The position numbers and the translations under genes were made by a program. Under the pieces are notes generated by a model. The model did not search any database. It had not been told where the DNA came from and saw only the letters and a program-made list of their open reading frames with translations. 64,000 nt of DNA from JAUASW01 sp036880965. GTDB lineage: Bacteria > Pseudomonadota > Gammaproteobacteria > Burkholderiales > Burkholderiaceae_C. The stretch covers positions 558,001 through 622,000 of the forward strand of contig NZ_JBAJMV010000002.1 of assembly GCF_036880965.1 (NCBI RefSeq). The letters run 5' to 3'. Positions 1 to 7,900 of the stretch are shown here, piece after piece (position 1 is the stretch's first letter; every line of letters begins with the position of its first letter).

Positions 1-1096
1 CACGCCACAGATAGGCGCAGAAAGCCGCGAGGCCCGCCAGCAGCAAGGCCAGCACATAGACGACCGGGTTCTGGTAGCGGGCCGAATGCTCCTGCTCCAG
101 CTGGCTGCGCAAGAGGGCCAGCTTGTCGGTCGTTTCCTTGTTCTGGGTCTGGATGCGCTGCAGGCTTTCCTCGAGGCGCTTGATGCGCTCGGCGCCGGCG
201 TCGGGCGCACTCGCCATCGGCAAGGGCGCGGAGGCAGGCAGCGCCGTTTCCAGCGGCTCCGCAGCTTCGAGCTGAAGGCGCGGCCGGACCACCGGTGCAG
301 GCTTGGCACCGGTCGCGCCGCCCGCACTGGCCTGCGTCGTGGTGGCAGGCTTGCGAGGCGGCTTTGCCTTTGCCTTGGGCTTGCTGGCCGACGCGGCGCG
401 GGCCGGTGCGCTCGCTGCATCAGCCTCGCCGGCAGCGGCCACACTCACGTCTGCATTGCCGGCCGGCCGGCGCGGCGCGGCTGGCTTGGGCGCCGGAGCT
501 GGCGCGGATGCGGCCTCGGTGGGCGTCTGTGCCAGCTGCGGCGCGGGCACCGGCGCTGCTGTGGGCGCCAGCAACTGACCGGGCTTGGCATCTGCGGTCG
601 ACAGCGCGGCACGCAGTTGCGGCGAGTAGCTGCGCACCGAGGTGTCGGGCAGGCGGGCCTCCTGCGGCAGATCGGTTCGCAGGCTGGGCGGGTCGACAAA
701 GGCAGTGAACTGGCGGGTGAAGCGCGTCGGGCAGCCCAGCGACAGGGTGACCGTGACCAGCGGCTCGTCCACCGGCACCAGGCTTTGCACGCGCACCGCG
801 CGCACCGTGCTGTCACTCTCGCCTTCCAGCTGCACCTGCACCTGCGTGGCAAGGATGCGGCTCTCGCCCGCAATCACTTCGGCGCGCGCGCAATCGGGGG
901 TCAGTGCTTCATCGGCACCCAGCTGGATGGGGAACAGGAGGTTGAGCGGCTGCCCCAGCGCCGACAAGGTCAGCGGCCGACCGACGCCCAGAGCCTGGGC
1001 ACTGTTTTGCGCACCGAGCAGCAACACCGCCAGCATCAGTGGGGCGAGCTTCGGTACCTCGGATTTGCTAGTTCGCGCGCTGATGACAGGCTCCAT
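1..1096 (-). CDS. FimV-like peptidoglycan/pilus-assembly protein, 3' part beyond window
   Basis: Reading leftwards from an ATG at 1096, the protein opens with a signal peptide (to about residue 35, hydrophobic core then A-Q-A). A segment starting LGVGRPLTLSALGQPL matches the start of the FimV N-terminal domain family. A Cys-containing beta-rich region follows to about residue 165, then an Ala/Pro/Lys-rich linker (about 185-285), a short charged coiled coil (about 305-335) and one membrane helix just before the window edge. In known FimV proteins this order places the N-terminal part in the periplasm and TPR-type repeats in the cytoplasm; the latter would lie outside the window. FimV supports type IV pilus assembly and polar organisation. 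The annotated part is about 365 residues. Family call is by resemblance; the C-terminal domain is unseen. Confidence 0.7.
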   Translation of the reverse strand, partial: MEPVISARTSKSEVPKLAPLMLAVLLLGAQNSAQALGVGRPLTLSALGQPLNLLFPIQLGADEALTPDCARAEVIAGESRILATQVQVQLEGESDSTVRAVRVQSLVPVDEPLVTVTLSLGCPTRFTRQFTAFVDPPSLRTDLPQEARLPDTSVRSYSPQLRAALSTADAKPGQLLAPTAAPVPAPQLAQTPTEAASAPAPAPKPAAPRRPAGNADVSVAAAGEADAASAPARAASASKPKAKAKPPRKPATTTQASAGGATGAKPAPVVRPRLQLEAAEPLETALPASAPLPMASAPDAGAERIKRLEESLQRIQTQNKETTDKLALLRSQLEQEHSARYQNPVVYVLALLLAGLAAFCAYLWR

Positions 1097-1179
1097 GCCA
1101 ACAGGCAAAGCTTGGATGCCGGGCACTCTATCACGGAGAGTTACATCTCTCCCCGGGGGACTCCCCTTGACTCGGTGAT

Positions 1180-1953
1180 TCAGCACTCGTATCCGGGCAG
1201 ACGTCGGTCCAGCCGGCGCAGCAGGCCCGGCCAGCTGAGCGAACCGCCCTGCCCCTTGGTGACCTGGCGCGCCTGCTCCTGGGCAGTGGCGATGATCGCC
1301 GGGTCCACCTGGATCAACTCGCCACCACCAGCCTGGGCCCGGATCTGAATATTGCAGACCGCCTCGAAAAAATACATGGCCTGGAAGGCTTCGGCCACCG
1401 AACGCCCGACGGTCAGCAAGCCGTGGTTGCGCAGCATCAGGTAGTTGTTCTTGCCGAGGTCGGCGACCAGCCGCGGTTTCTCTTCGTCGCGCAGCGCCAC
1501 GCCTTCATAGTCGTGATAGCCCAGGCTCGAGAGCACGAAGATCGAATGCTGGGAAATCGGCAGCACACCGCCGCGTTGTGCCGACACCGCCACGCCATTG
1601 AGCGTGTGCGTATGCAAGACGCACTGCGCATCGGGCCGCGCCGCATGCACCGCGCTATGAATGGTGAAACCGGCCGGGTTGACCGGGAAGGGCGAGTCCT
1701 CGAGCTTGTTGCCGTTCATGTCGACCTTGACCAGGCTGGAGGCCGTGATCTCATCGAACATCAGGCCGTAGGGATTGATCAGGAATTCGTCGTGCCTGTC
1801 TGGCAACCGCGCACTGATGTGTGTGAAGACCAGGTCGTCCCAGCCGAACAGTGCGACCAGCCGGTAGGCCGCAGCAAGATCGACGCGCAAGGCCCATTCC
1901 TCCGGGCTGCAAGTCTCGCGGCGCGACGAGGTTTCATTCAGGTGGTGCGACAT
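1180..1953 (-). CDS. Class II aldolase/adducin family protein
   Basis: 257 residues. The family's zinc-binding pattern is visible as H114-T-H116 (in LHTHTLNG) and H177 in RNHGLL; upstream residues VFTHISAR and INPYGLMF fit the substrate pocket of class II aldolases (FucA/AraD fold). The substrate cannot be read from sequence: relatives act on sugar phosphates or as decarboxylases or dehydratases. The ATG at 1953 is chosen because a GGAG lies a few bases upstream and the homologous region begins soon after; an open frame continues further upstream but has no family similarity and overlaps the divergent Crp/Fnr gene. It stands alone, divergent from that regulator. Confidence 0.8.
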   Translation of the reverse strand: MSHHLNETSSRRETCSPEEWALRVDLAAAYRLVALFGWDDLVFTHISARLPDRHDEFLINPYGLMFDEITASSLVKVDMNGNKLEDSPFPVNPAGFTIHSAVHAARPDAQCVLHTHTLNGVAVSAQRGGVLPISQHSIFVLSSLGYHDYEGVALRDEEKPRLVADLGKNNYLMLRNHGLLTVGRSVAEAFQAMYFFEAVCNIQIRAQAGGGELIQVDPAIIATAQEQARQVTKGQGGSLSWPGLLRRLDRRLPGYEC

Positions 1954-2040
1954 GGGAGCTCCGGTCAAGCAAGGGTTGGGGCGGCTCGTGGACAATAGGC
2001 AAGGACGGCAAGCCCTTGCTGTCACGTCAGCGACAAGCCC

Positions 2041-2748
2041 ATGAACAGCACGGTTCTCACAGCATCCGAACGCAGCAGCATTGAAGCAGGCTCGTGGTTC
2101 TCCAAGCTCTCCCCTGCCCTGCGCACCGACATCCTCTCGCGCGCCACCGTGCGCCGCCTGGGCGACGACGCCCTGCTCTCGTGCCGCGGTGAGCCTGCCG
2201 AGGAATGGTGCGGCGTGGCCAAGGGCGCGGTGCGCATCAGCTCGGTCTCGCTCTCCGGCAAGCAGATCACCCTGACCTACGTCGAGCCGGGTACCTGGTT
2301 CGGCGACATCTCGCTCTTCGACGGCCTGCCCCGAACGCATGACGCAACGGCGCATGGCGACACCACGCTGCTGGTCATCCGCAAGCCCGACTTCAAGGAC
2401 CTGCTGTCCAGGCATGCCGAGCTGTACGAAGCCTTGCTGCGCCTGAACTGCCGCCGCCTGCGTCTGATGTTCGACGTGGTCGAAGACCTCAACACCCGGC
2501 CGCTCGCTTCGCGCCTGGCCAAGCAGATCCTGCTGCTGGCGCGCTCCTATGGTGTGCCGCAGGGCGAGGAAGAAATCCGCATCGGCCTGCAACTGGCCCA
2601 GGAAGATCTGGCGCAGATGCTGGGCGCCTCGCGCCAGCGCGTGAACCAGGAGCTCAAGGGCTTCGAGCGCGATGGCGCGGTGCGCGTGGAACCAACCCGC
2701 CTCGTGGTGCTCAGCAAGGACAAGCTGCTGGCGATAGCAAGCAAGTAA
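2041..2748 (+). CDS. Crp/Fnr family transcriptional regulator
   Basis: 235 residues. Residues about 30-140 form a cyclic-nucleotide-binding-type beta barrel (GTWFGDISLFDG followed by LPRTHDA in the position of the phosphate-binding cassette). Residues about 160-230 are a winged helix with EDLAQMLGASRQRVNQEL as the helix-turn-helix. No Cys cluster of the Fnr type is present, so oxygen sensing by an Fe-S cluster is unlikely; the effector is unknown. The gene is divergent from the aldolase with an 87-bp gap. That gap holds an imperfect dyad (GCAAGG at 1999-2004 and CCTTGC at 2014-2019), which might be an autoregulatory site. No good ribosome-binding site is seen before this first ATG. Confidence 0.85.
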   Translation: MNSTVLTASERSSIEAGSWFSKLSPALRTDILSRATVRRLGDDALLSCRGEPAEEWCGVAKGAVRISSVSLSGKQITLTYVEPGTWFGDISLFDGLPRTHDATAHGDTTLLVIRKPDFKDLLSRHAELYEALLRLNCRRLRLMFDVVEDLNTRPLASRLAKQILLLARSYGVPQGEEEIRIGLQLAQEDLAQMLGASRQRVNQELKGFERDGAVRVEPTRLVVLSKDKLLAIASK

Positions 2749-2835
2749 GTCAGCAGGTCGCCCAACAGCACGTCACTCAAGCGACTGCCCGGGGCCGGGT
2801 CTCGCCCCACAATCGGCCCAGGAGAAGCAGCACCC

Positions 2836-3924
2836 ATGGACGAGAACACCGGCACCCGAGCACCTTCCCAAGCCATCGACAGCGAGGCGCTGGCCGGCTG
2901 GCTGTCCAGCCACGTACCGGGGTTTGCCGGCCCGCTGACGATCGAGCAGTTCAAGGGCGGCCAATCAAACCCGACCTACAAACTCGTTACGCCAGGGCGC
3001 AGCTATGTGATGCGCTCCAAGCCCGCGCCGGTGGCCAAGCTCCTGCCCTCAGCCCACGCCATCGAGCGCGAGTACGCGGTGATGAGCGCCTTGCAAGGCA
3101 GCCAGGTCCCGGTGCCCCAGATGCTTGCGCTGTGCGAAGACGAGGCCATCGTCGGCCGCGCCTTCTATGTCATGGAATTCATGGCAGGCCGTGTGCTGTG
3201 GGACCAATCACTGCCCGGCATGAGCAATGAGGAGCGCAGCGCGATCTATCGCGAGATGAACCGGGTGATCGCCGCACTGCACCAAGTCGATTTCGCCGCC
3301 ATCGGCCTGGCCGGCTACGGCAAGCCGGGCAACTACTTCGAACGCCAGATCGGCCGCTGGAGCAAGCAGTACCAGGCCTCGATCACGCAGCCGAACGAGG
3401 CGATGGACCGGCTGATCGAATGGCTGCCGGCCAACATACCGGCCTCTGCCCGCGACGAGGCCGAAGTGTCCATCGTGCATGGCGACTACCGCCTGGACAA
3501 CCTGATGTTTCACCCGACCGAGCCGCGCGTGATCGCGGTGCTCGATTGGGAACTCTCGACACTCGGACACCCGCTGGCGGACTTCAGCTACCACTGCATG
3601 TCCTGGCACATCCAGACTTCGGGCGCAGCTCGCGGCATTGGCGGCCGCGACCTGGCAGCGCTGGGCATCCCGGATGAGCTGGCCTATGTGCGCAGCTATT
3701 GCGAGCGGACTGGCCGCATGGACGTGGACGCCGTGATGCGCGACTGGAACTTCTACCTCGCCTACAACCTGTTCCGCATCGCTGCCATTCTGCAAGGCAT
3801 TGCCAAGCGGGTGGAAGCCGGCACGGCCTCGAGCGACAAGGCCCGGGAAGCCGGCGCCGGGGCGCGACCGATGGCGGAACTGGGCTGGCAGTTCGCGCAG
3901 AAAAGCGCTGCTTCGCAGCGCTGA
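2836..3924 (+). CDS. Phosphotransferase family protein (APH fold, ACAD10/11-like)
   Basis: 362 residues of the aminoglycoside/choline-kinase fold. Visible signs are an N-lobe phosphate-contacting stretch GGQSNPTYKL, the lysine of VMRSKP, the catalytic HGDYRLDN loop near residue 215 and the metal-binding LDWE about 20 residues later. In this subfamily the domain is often linked to acyl-CoA dehydrogenase metabolism, where hydroxyacyl-CoA phosphorylation has been shown for eukaryotic ACAD10/11. Here no acyl-CoA dehydrogenase is adjacent, so the substrate stays open. GGAG lies upstream of the ATG. The 3' end also contains a hairpin that can terminate the converging gene. Confidence 0.8.
   Translation: MDENTGTRAPSQAIDSEALAGWLSSHVPGFAGPLTIEQFKGGQSNPTYKLVTPGRSYVMRSKPAPVAKLLPSAHAIEREYAVMSALQGSQVPVPQMLALCEDEAIVGRAFYVMEFMAGRVLWDQSLPGMSNEERSAIYREMNRVIAALHQVDFAAIGLAGYGKPGNYFERQIGRWSKQYQASITQPNEAMDRLIEWLPANIPASARDEAEVSIVHGDYRLDNLMFHPTEPRVIAVLDWELSTLGHPLADFSYHCMSWHIQTSGAARGIGGRDLAALGIPDELAYVRSYCERTGRMDVDAVMRDWNFYLAYNLFRIAAILQGIAKRVEAGTASSDKAREAGAGARPMAELGWQFAQKSAASQR
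3900..3922 (-). terminator. Rho-independent terminator of the gene at 3941-4696, lying inside the neighbour's coding end
   Basis: Perfect 8-bp stem AGCGCTGC / GCAGCGCT around a 3-nt loop (3904-3922). Read on the minus strand, the stem is followed at once by TTTT (about 3903-3900), as expected for a terminator of the leftward gene that stops at 3941. The same bases encode the last residues of the rightward phosphotransferase and touch its stop codon. Confidence 0.6.
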
Positions 3925-3940
3925 GCTCGAGCCAGGCCGC

Positions 3941-4696
3941 TCAGCCGCGCGGCGGCGGGCTGGTGGGCTCTTCGTCGGGTGGCTGGCTTTGCCAGGCAAT
4001 CGACGAAGTCGTAGGCCAGGGGCCGCTATCGGCAAGGCGGCCGTTCACGCGTTGTGCTTCACGGCCCGCCACTTCCATCAGCTTCACGAAGGACTGGATC
4101 TGCTCCAGCACCGGCTCCTCCATCGAGGTACGCAGATAGGCGTTGCCGCGCATGGTCAGAAGCACGAACGCCCGGTTGGCCGGCAGCAAGTCCTGGCTGG
4201 CCTGCACCAGCGCCGGACTCAGGTCACCATCGATCCACGCGGTGGTCAGCTCCTTGTTGACACCCACGGCACCAAAGCGTGAACGCACCAGCTTGGAGGC
4301 GATATTGCCGAGCTTGGGGAACATGACCAGCCAGCGCATCTCTTCCGGAGTGTCGGTATCGACGCGGGTCTTGAGTGTGTCTGTGTAGGCCTCGAAAACC
4401 GTGTTCTCGAGCGACTCCATCAGCTCGCGCGCCAGCACCATCATCTGCAAGTCGGAATGCAGCTTGAGCTCGCAGCGGATGCGCAGCTCATGGCCGACGA
4501 TGTAGCTGCGCTGCGATGGACCCCATTCGATGCGCAGACCGCCCGGCGTGGCCTTGGGCTGCTCGATCACGAAACCGCGACCATCGCGTATCTGCTTGAA
4601 GACCGCATGACGGCTGTCGGCCCAATCGGCCACACCCCGCCATCGGGCCGCATTGGCACGGGCGACAAACCAGCTTTTGACTTGCTTAATTACCAT
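3941..4696 (-). CDS. Conserved protein of unknown function
   Basis: 251 residues, no family I can name. It is soluble-looking: a basic start (MVIKQVKSWFVARANAARWRG), a central region rich in charged alternating residues (RSYIVGHELRIRCELKLHSDLQMMVLARELME), and an acidic/proline tail ending DEEPTSPPPRG. No signal peptide, membrane helix or catalytic motif is evident. It is transcribed away from the glutathione transferase gene (73 bp between starts) and converges on the phosphotransferase. Codon use resembles that of its neighbours, so it looks like a resident lineage gene rather than a recent import. Confidence 0.6.
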   Translation of the reverse strand: MVIKQVKSWFVARANAARWRGVADWADSRHAVFKQIRDGRGFVIEQPKATPGGLRIEWGPSQRSYIVGHELRIRCELKLHSDLQMMVLARELMESLENTVFEAYTDTLKTRVDTDTPEEMRWLVMFPKLGNIASKLVRSRFGAVGVNKELTTAWIDGDLSPALVQASQDLLPANRAFVLLTMRGNAYLRTSMEEPVLEQIQSFVKLMEVAGREAQRVNGRLADSGPWPTTSSIAWQSQPPDEEPTSPPPRG

Positions 4697-4768
4697 GAGT
4701 CAGGACAATGCATTTGGCCGGCCGGAGCCGCTGATGAGCCGCGCGGGTGGCCGTATGGAGACCGACAA

Positions 4769-5461
4769 ATGATTGAAGTTTATTCGTGGGCAACGCCCAA
4801 CGGGCATAAGGTTCACATCATGTTGGAAGAATGCGGCCTGCCCTACCGGGTGATCCCTGTGGACATTGGCAGCGGCGCCCAGTTCGACCCGGCGTTCCTG
4901 GCCATCAGCCCCAACAACAAGATACCGGCCATCGTCGACCCCGAGGGGCCCGATGGCAAGCCGCTCTCGCTGTTCGAGTCGGGCGCCATCCTGCTCTACC
5001 TGGCAGGCAAGACGGGAAAGTATCTGCCTGCAGGCACGGCAGCCAAATACGAAGTCCTGGAATGGCTGATGTTCCAGATGGGCAGCGTCGGCCCGATGCT
5101 GGGCCAGGCGCACCACTTCCGCATCTACGCGCCCGAGAAGATCGAGTACGCCATCGAGCGCTACAGCAACGAGGCACATCGCCTCTACAACGTGATCAAC
5201 AAGCGCCTGGGCCTGAGCCCTTACATCGGCGGCAAGGCGTACAGCATCGCCGACATCGCCGTCTTCCCCTGGCTGCGATCCTGGAAGAACCAGGGCGTTG
5301 AGATGAGCGAGTTCCCGCACCTGAAAGGCTGGTTCGACGAAATCGCCTCACGGCCGGCCGTGCAGCGCGGCGTGCAAGTGCTGGCGGCCGCCCGCAAACC
5401 CATGATGGACGAGACCGCACGCGAAAACCTCTTCGGCGCCACGCAGTACAAGCGCCACTGA
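4769..5461 (+). CDS. Glutathione S-transferase, YghU/YfcG (nu) type disulfide reductase
   Basis: 230 residues. An N-terminal thioredoxin-like domain (1-85) has the active-site pattern T8-P9-N10 in SWATPNGHKV in place of a catalytic Tyr, as in the nu-class enzymes that act on disulfides with glutathione. NNKIPAIVD supplies the cis-Pro and LFESGAILLYLA the gamma-glutamyl contact. The helical domain follows to the end. The start at 4769 is preferred over earlier in-frame codons because GGAG lies 8 bp upstream (4757-4760) and the fold begins immediately. Confidence 0.85.
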   Translation: MIEVYSWATPNGHKVHIMLEECGLPYRVIPVDIGSGAQFDPAFLAISPNNKIPAIVDPEGPDGKPLSLFESGAILLYLAGKTGKYLPAGTAAKYEVLEWLMFQMGSVGPMLGQAHHFRIYAPEKIEYAIERYSNEAHRLYNVINKRLGLSPYIGGKAYSIADIAVFPWLRSWKNQGVEMSEFPHLKGWFDEIASRPAVQRGVQVLAAARKPMMDETARENLFGATQYKRH

Positions 5462-5470
5462 AGCCGGTGA

Positions 5471-5547
5471 TGGCCTGCCCGGAGGGACTCGAACCCCCGA
5501 CCTGCTGCTTAGAAGGCAGCTGCTCTATCCAGTTGAGCTACGGGCAG
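5471..5547 (-). tRNA. tRNA-Arg (anticodon TCT)
   Basis: A 77-base cloverleaf on the minus strand: acceptor CTGCCCG pairs with CGGGCAG, the D arm is GCTC/GAGC, the anticodon loop CTTCTAA gives TCT, and the T arm contains GTTCGAGTC. The 3' CCA is encoded (plus-strand TGG at 5471-5473). It reads AGA codons, rare in such a GC-rich genome. It lies just after the converging glutathione transferase gene. Confidence 0.95.
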
Positions 5548-5596
5548 CGAGCGGCGAATTCTCGCATGGGGACACCTCGCGGTAGCCCCTGCTGTA

Positions 5597-7573
5597 TCAG
5601 ATCAGCACATTGATGATGGCGTTGCCGATGCCCATCAGCGCTGCGCCCGAGATCAGGCCGGCACAGATCGGCTCGCAGCATTCCACCCAGATGCGATGCC
5701 CCAAGGTGCCCGGCGTCTTCTTGTGACGCAGGCCCATGACCCAGAACATCAGGGCGCCGGCAAACATCGCGAACACCGACTCCGGCGGCAGCACCACGCC
5801 CAGGCCGATGGCCACGGAAGACAGCTTGAAGCGGCCCTTGGTGACGATGCGGGTCACTTCCATCACAAGCGCCACGACGGCGGCAATCGCCATGGCCATG
5901 ACAGCCGAGCTCGGCAGGCCCTTGACGCCCTTGGCGATCAGCTCGGCCACGCCCTTCCACTGCATGACGGCCGGCATGGCGAACTGGTCGGAGATCATTG
6001 AGGCAGTGGTGCGCACGCCATTGGCATCCGGCTGCAGGAAGAGCAGGAAGAACAGCGGCACGCAGGCCAGCACGCCGGCAAAGATGCCGATCACATGGCC
6101 GACCACCTGATGGCGCGGCTTGCCGCCGAGCATGTAGCCGGCCTTGATGTCGGAGAGCAGGTTGCTGGCATTGGTTGCCACCTCGGCCGTCATGGCTGCG
6201 GGCAGCAGGTTGCTGGCCGGGTTGCTGCTGTCGATGGCACCCATCGAGAACTGCGTGATCTTGGACAGCGAGCCGGTCGGGGTCCAGGAGGTCAGCGCCA
6301 TCGAGTTCACGCAGATCACCGTCAGGATGAAGATCAGCGGCAGCGAGATGAAGCACAGCAACCAGGGCACGCCAAAGAATGTGTGAGTCAGCCAGACGCC
6401 GATGACGCTGAAGATCGGCACACCGACATAGGACAGCCACAGCGGCACTTCGATGCCACCCAGCACATCGGAGCCGACGGTGGGCGCGCCCGCTTTCTTC
6501 TTGCCGAAGATCGATTTGAAGGCGCCGGTGAACAGCTCGGGCTTGGCGGCCAGGCTCACCATGGCGCCCACCACCATCATCGTCACACCCCACCACAGCG
6601 ACCATTGATTGACGATCTCGACGCGGTTCAGCGCCACGACCGAGCCATTGGGGGCGATGCGGGGCGCGATATCGCCGAGCTGGATCATCAGCGGCGCCAG
6701 CAGCACGAAGTTCACCACCGCGCCGATCAGGCAGCTGGTGGCAACCGCGATACCCATCAGGCCGCCGGTGCCAATCATGGCCACGTCCAGCGTGGCGCGC
6801 AGGCCCAGCACGCGCAGGTCGGTGCCGAGAATTTTCGGGATCACCCAGTCCAGTTTGGCAGCCGCCTGGTAGTAATAGGTGTCGATGCGCTCGTGCAGCA
6901 CCCAGGCGGCTTGAGCGCCAAAGGTCTTGACCTGCAGGAGCTTCATCCAGCCATCGCTGATGATGGCCTGGTAGATCGCGGCGCCCAGGGCCGTGAAGCC
7001 AAGGATGCGGGCCTTGAACATGCCTTCGCCGGCGTCGCCGGTGTAGAGCGAATCCAGCACCACGCCGCTGGCGCGCCCCTCGGGGAACGGCAGCTGCTCT
7101 TCATTGATGAAGCGGCGCTTCATCGGGAAGGCCACCAGCACGCCAAGGATGGCGACGACGATCATCCAGACTGTGATCTGCCACCACGGCGGGATGTTGC
7201 CGGTCACCAGCATGTAGGCACCGAGACCTGCATAAAGCGGACTCACCACATAGCCCGAGGCCGTGGCAATGGACTGGGTGCAGTTGTTCTCGAGGATCGT
7301 GAAGTCGGCCGCCAGGCCGGCGCCGTGCAGGATGCGGAACAGCGCAAAGGCGAGGATCACCGAGGTCAGGCCAACGCCCAACGTGATGCCGGTCTTCGCG
7401 CCGATATAAAGGCCCGTGGCCGAAAGGATGCCACCGAGGAAGAAACCCATCAGGGCCGAGCGCAGTGTCAATTGCGCCATGTCGTCGCGATAGACCTTGC
7501 TGAACCACCATTGGTCCTTTTCGGCCCGCGTCATCGTGCGGATCTGTTCGTCGCTAAGCTGAAGAATGGCCAT
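5597..7573 (-). CDS. OPT family oligopeptide transporter
   Basis: 658 residues with about 15 hydrophobic helices and no signal peptide. It has typical OPT features: an N-terminal TLRSALMGFFLGGILSATGLYIG helix pair, repeated Gly-rich helices, ENNCTQSIATASGY near the first third, and NLLPAAMTAEVATNASNLL before the last third. The family imports small peptides or metal-chelate complexes by proton coupling across the inner membrane; the substrate here is unknown. The ATG at 7573 (MAILQLSDEQ) follows a weak AAGAAG; the longer open frame upstream has no family character. It is a single gene flanked by two tRNA genes on the same strand. Confidence 0.85.
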   Translation of the reverse strand: MAILQLSDEQIRTMTRAEKDQWWFSKVYRDDMAQLTLRSALMGFFLGGILSATGLYIGAKTGITLGVGLTSVILAFALFRILHGAGLAADFTILENNCTQSIATASGYVVSPLYAGLGAYMLVTGNIPPWWQITVWMIVVAILGVLVAFPMKRRFINEEQLPFPEGRASGVVLDSLYTGDAGEGMFKARILGFTALGAAIYQAIISDGWMKLLQVKTFGAQAAWVLHERIDTYYYQAAAKLDWVIPKILGTDLRVLGLRATLDVAMIGTGGLMGIAVATSCLIGAVVNFVLLAPLMIQLGDIAPRIAPNGSVVALNRVEIVNQWSLWWGVTMMVVGAMVSLAAKPELFTGAFKSIFGKKKAGAPTVGSDVLGGIEVPLWLSYVGVPIFSVIGVWLTHTFFGVPWLLCFISLPLIFILTVICVNSMALTSWTPTGSLSKITQFSMGAIDSSNPASNLLPAAMTAEVATNASNLLSDIKAGYMLGGKPRHQVVGHVIGIFAGVLACVPLFFLLFLQPDANGVRTTASMISDQFAMPAVMQWKGVAELIAKGVKGLPSSAVMAMAIAAVVALVMEVTRIVTKGRFKLSSVAIGLGVVLPPESVFAMFAGALMFWVMGLRHKKTPGTLGHRIWVECCEPICAGLISGAALMGIGNAIINVLI

Positions 7574-7762
7574 GGGTATCGCTTCTTGATCGGTGACGAG
7601 GGCGGCTGCAGAGGAGCCGCTGCGTGCCTTGTGGGCTGCTGCCAGGGAAACTGGCGCGCGATTGTCTGCGGGCAACTGCCGTGTCGGCAGTCGGGCTTGC
7701 CCGAGGACATCGCACTGAAAAACGCTCTCAACAAAGGCAGACGCGCAGAGGCCCGCAAAGGC

Positions 7763-7794
7763 AAAAGCCCGCACCAAGAAACTCGATGCGGGCT
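7763..7794 (-). terminator. Terminator after tRNA-Pro
   Basis: Minus-strand hairpin with 8-bp arms AGCCCGCA / TGCGGGCT (7787-7794 and 7766-7773) followed by a TTTT run. It sits 16 bp downstream of the tRNA 3' end and about 190 bp before the transporter start, so it should insulate the transporter from tRNA transcription. Confidence 0.75.
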
Positions 7795-7809
7795 TGCTTT
7801 GAACCATCT

Positions 7810-7886
7810 TGGTCGGAGTACAAGGATTCGAACCTTGGACCCCCTGCTCCCAAAGCAGGTGCGCTACCAGGCTGCGCTACACTCCG
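7810..7886 (-). tRNA. tRNA-Pro (anticodon TGG)
   Basis: A 77-base cloverleaf: acceptor CGGAGTG with GTACTCCG at the 3' side, D arm GCGC, anticodon stem CCTGC with loop TTTGGGA giving TGG, and T arm GGTTCGAATCC. CCA is encoded (plus-strand TGG at 7810-7812). It begins only 14 bp after the addA stop codon, so it is either read with addA or uses a promoter inside the addA 3' end. Confidence 0.95.
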
Positions 7887-7900
7887 ACAAGACCGCCATT

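Noticed and set aside
1097..1179. Short palindromes (GGAGAG/CTCTCC, CCCCGGGG) between the aldolase and FimV-like genes
   Set aside because: Arms are short and there is no T run; neither a terminator nor an operator can be supported.
86..1348. 420-residue open frame on the plus strand opposite the FimV-like gene
   Set aside because: Arg/Gly/Leu-rich antisense shadow typical of GC-rich coding DNA; the minus strand has a signal peptide, family motif and membrane helix.
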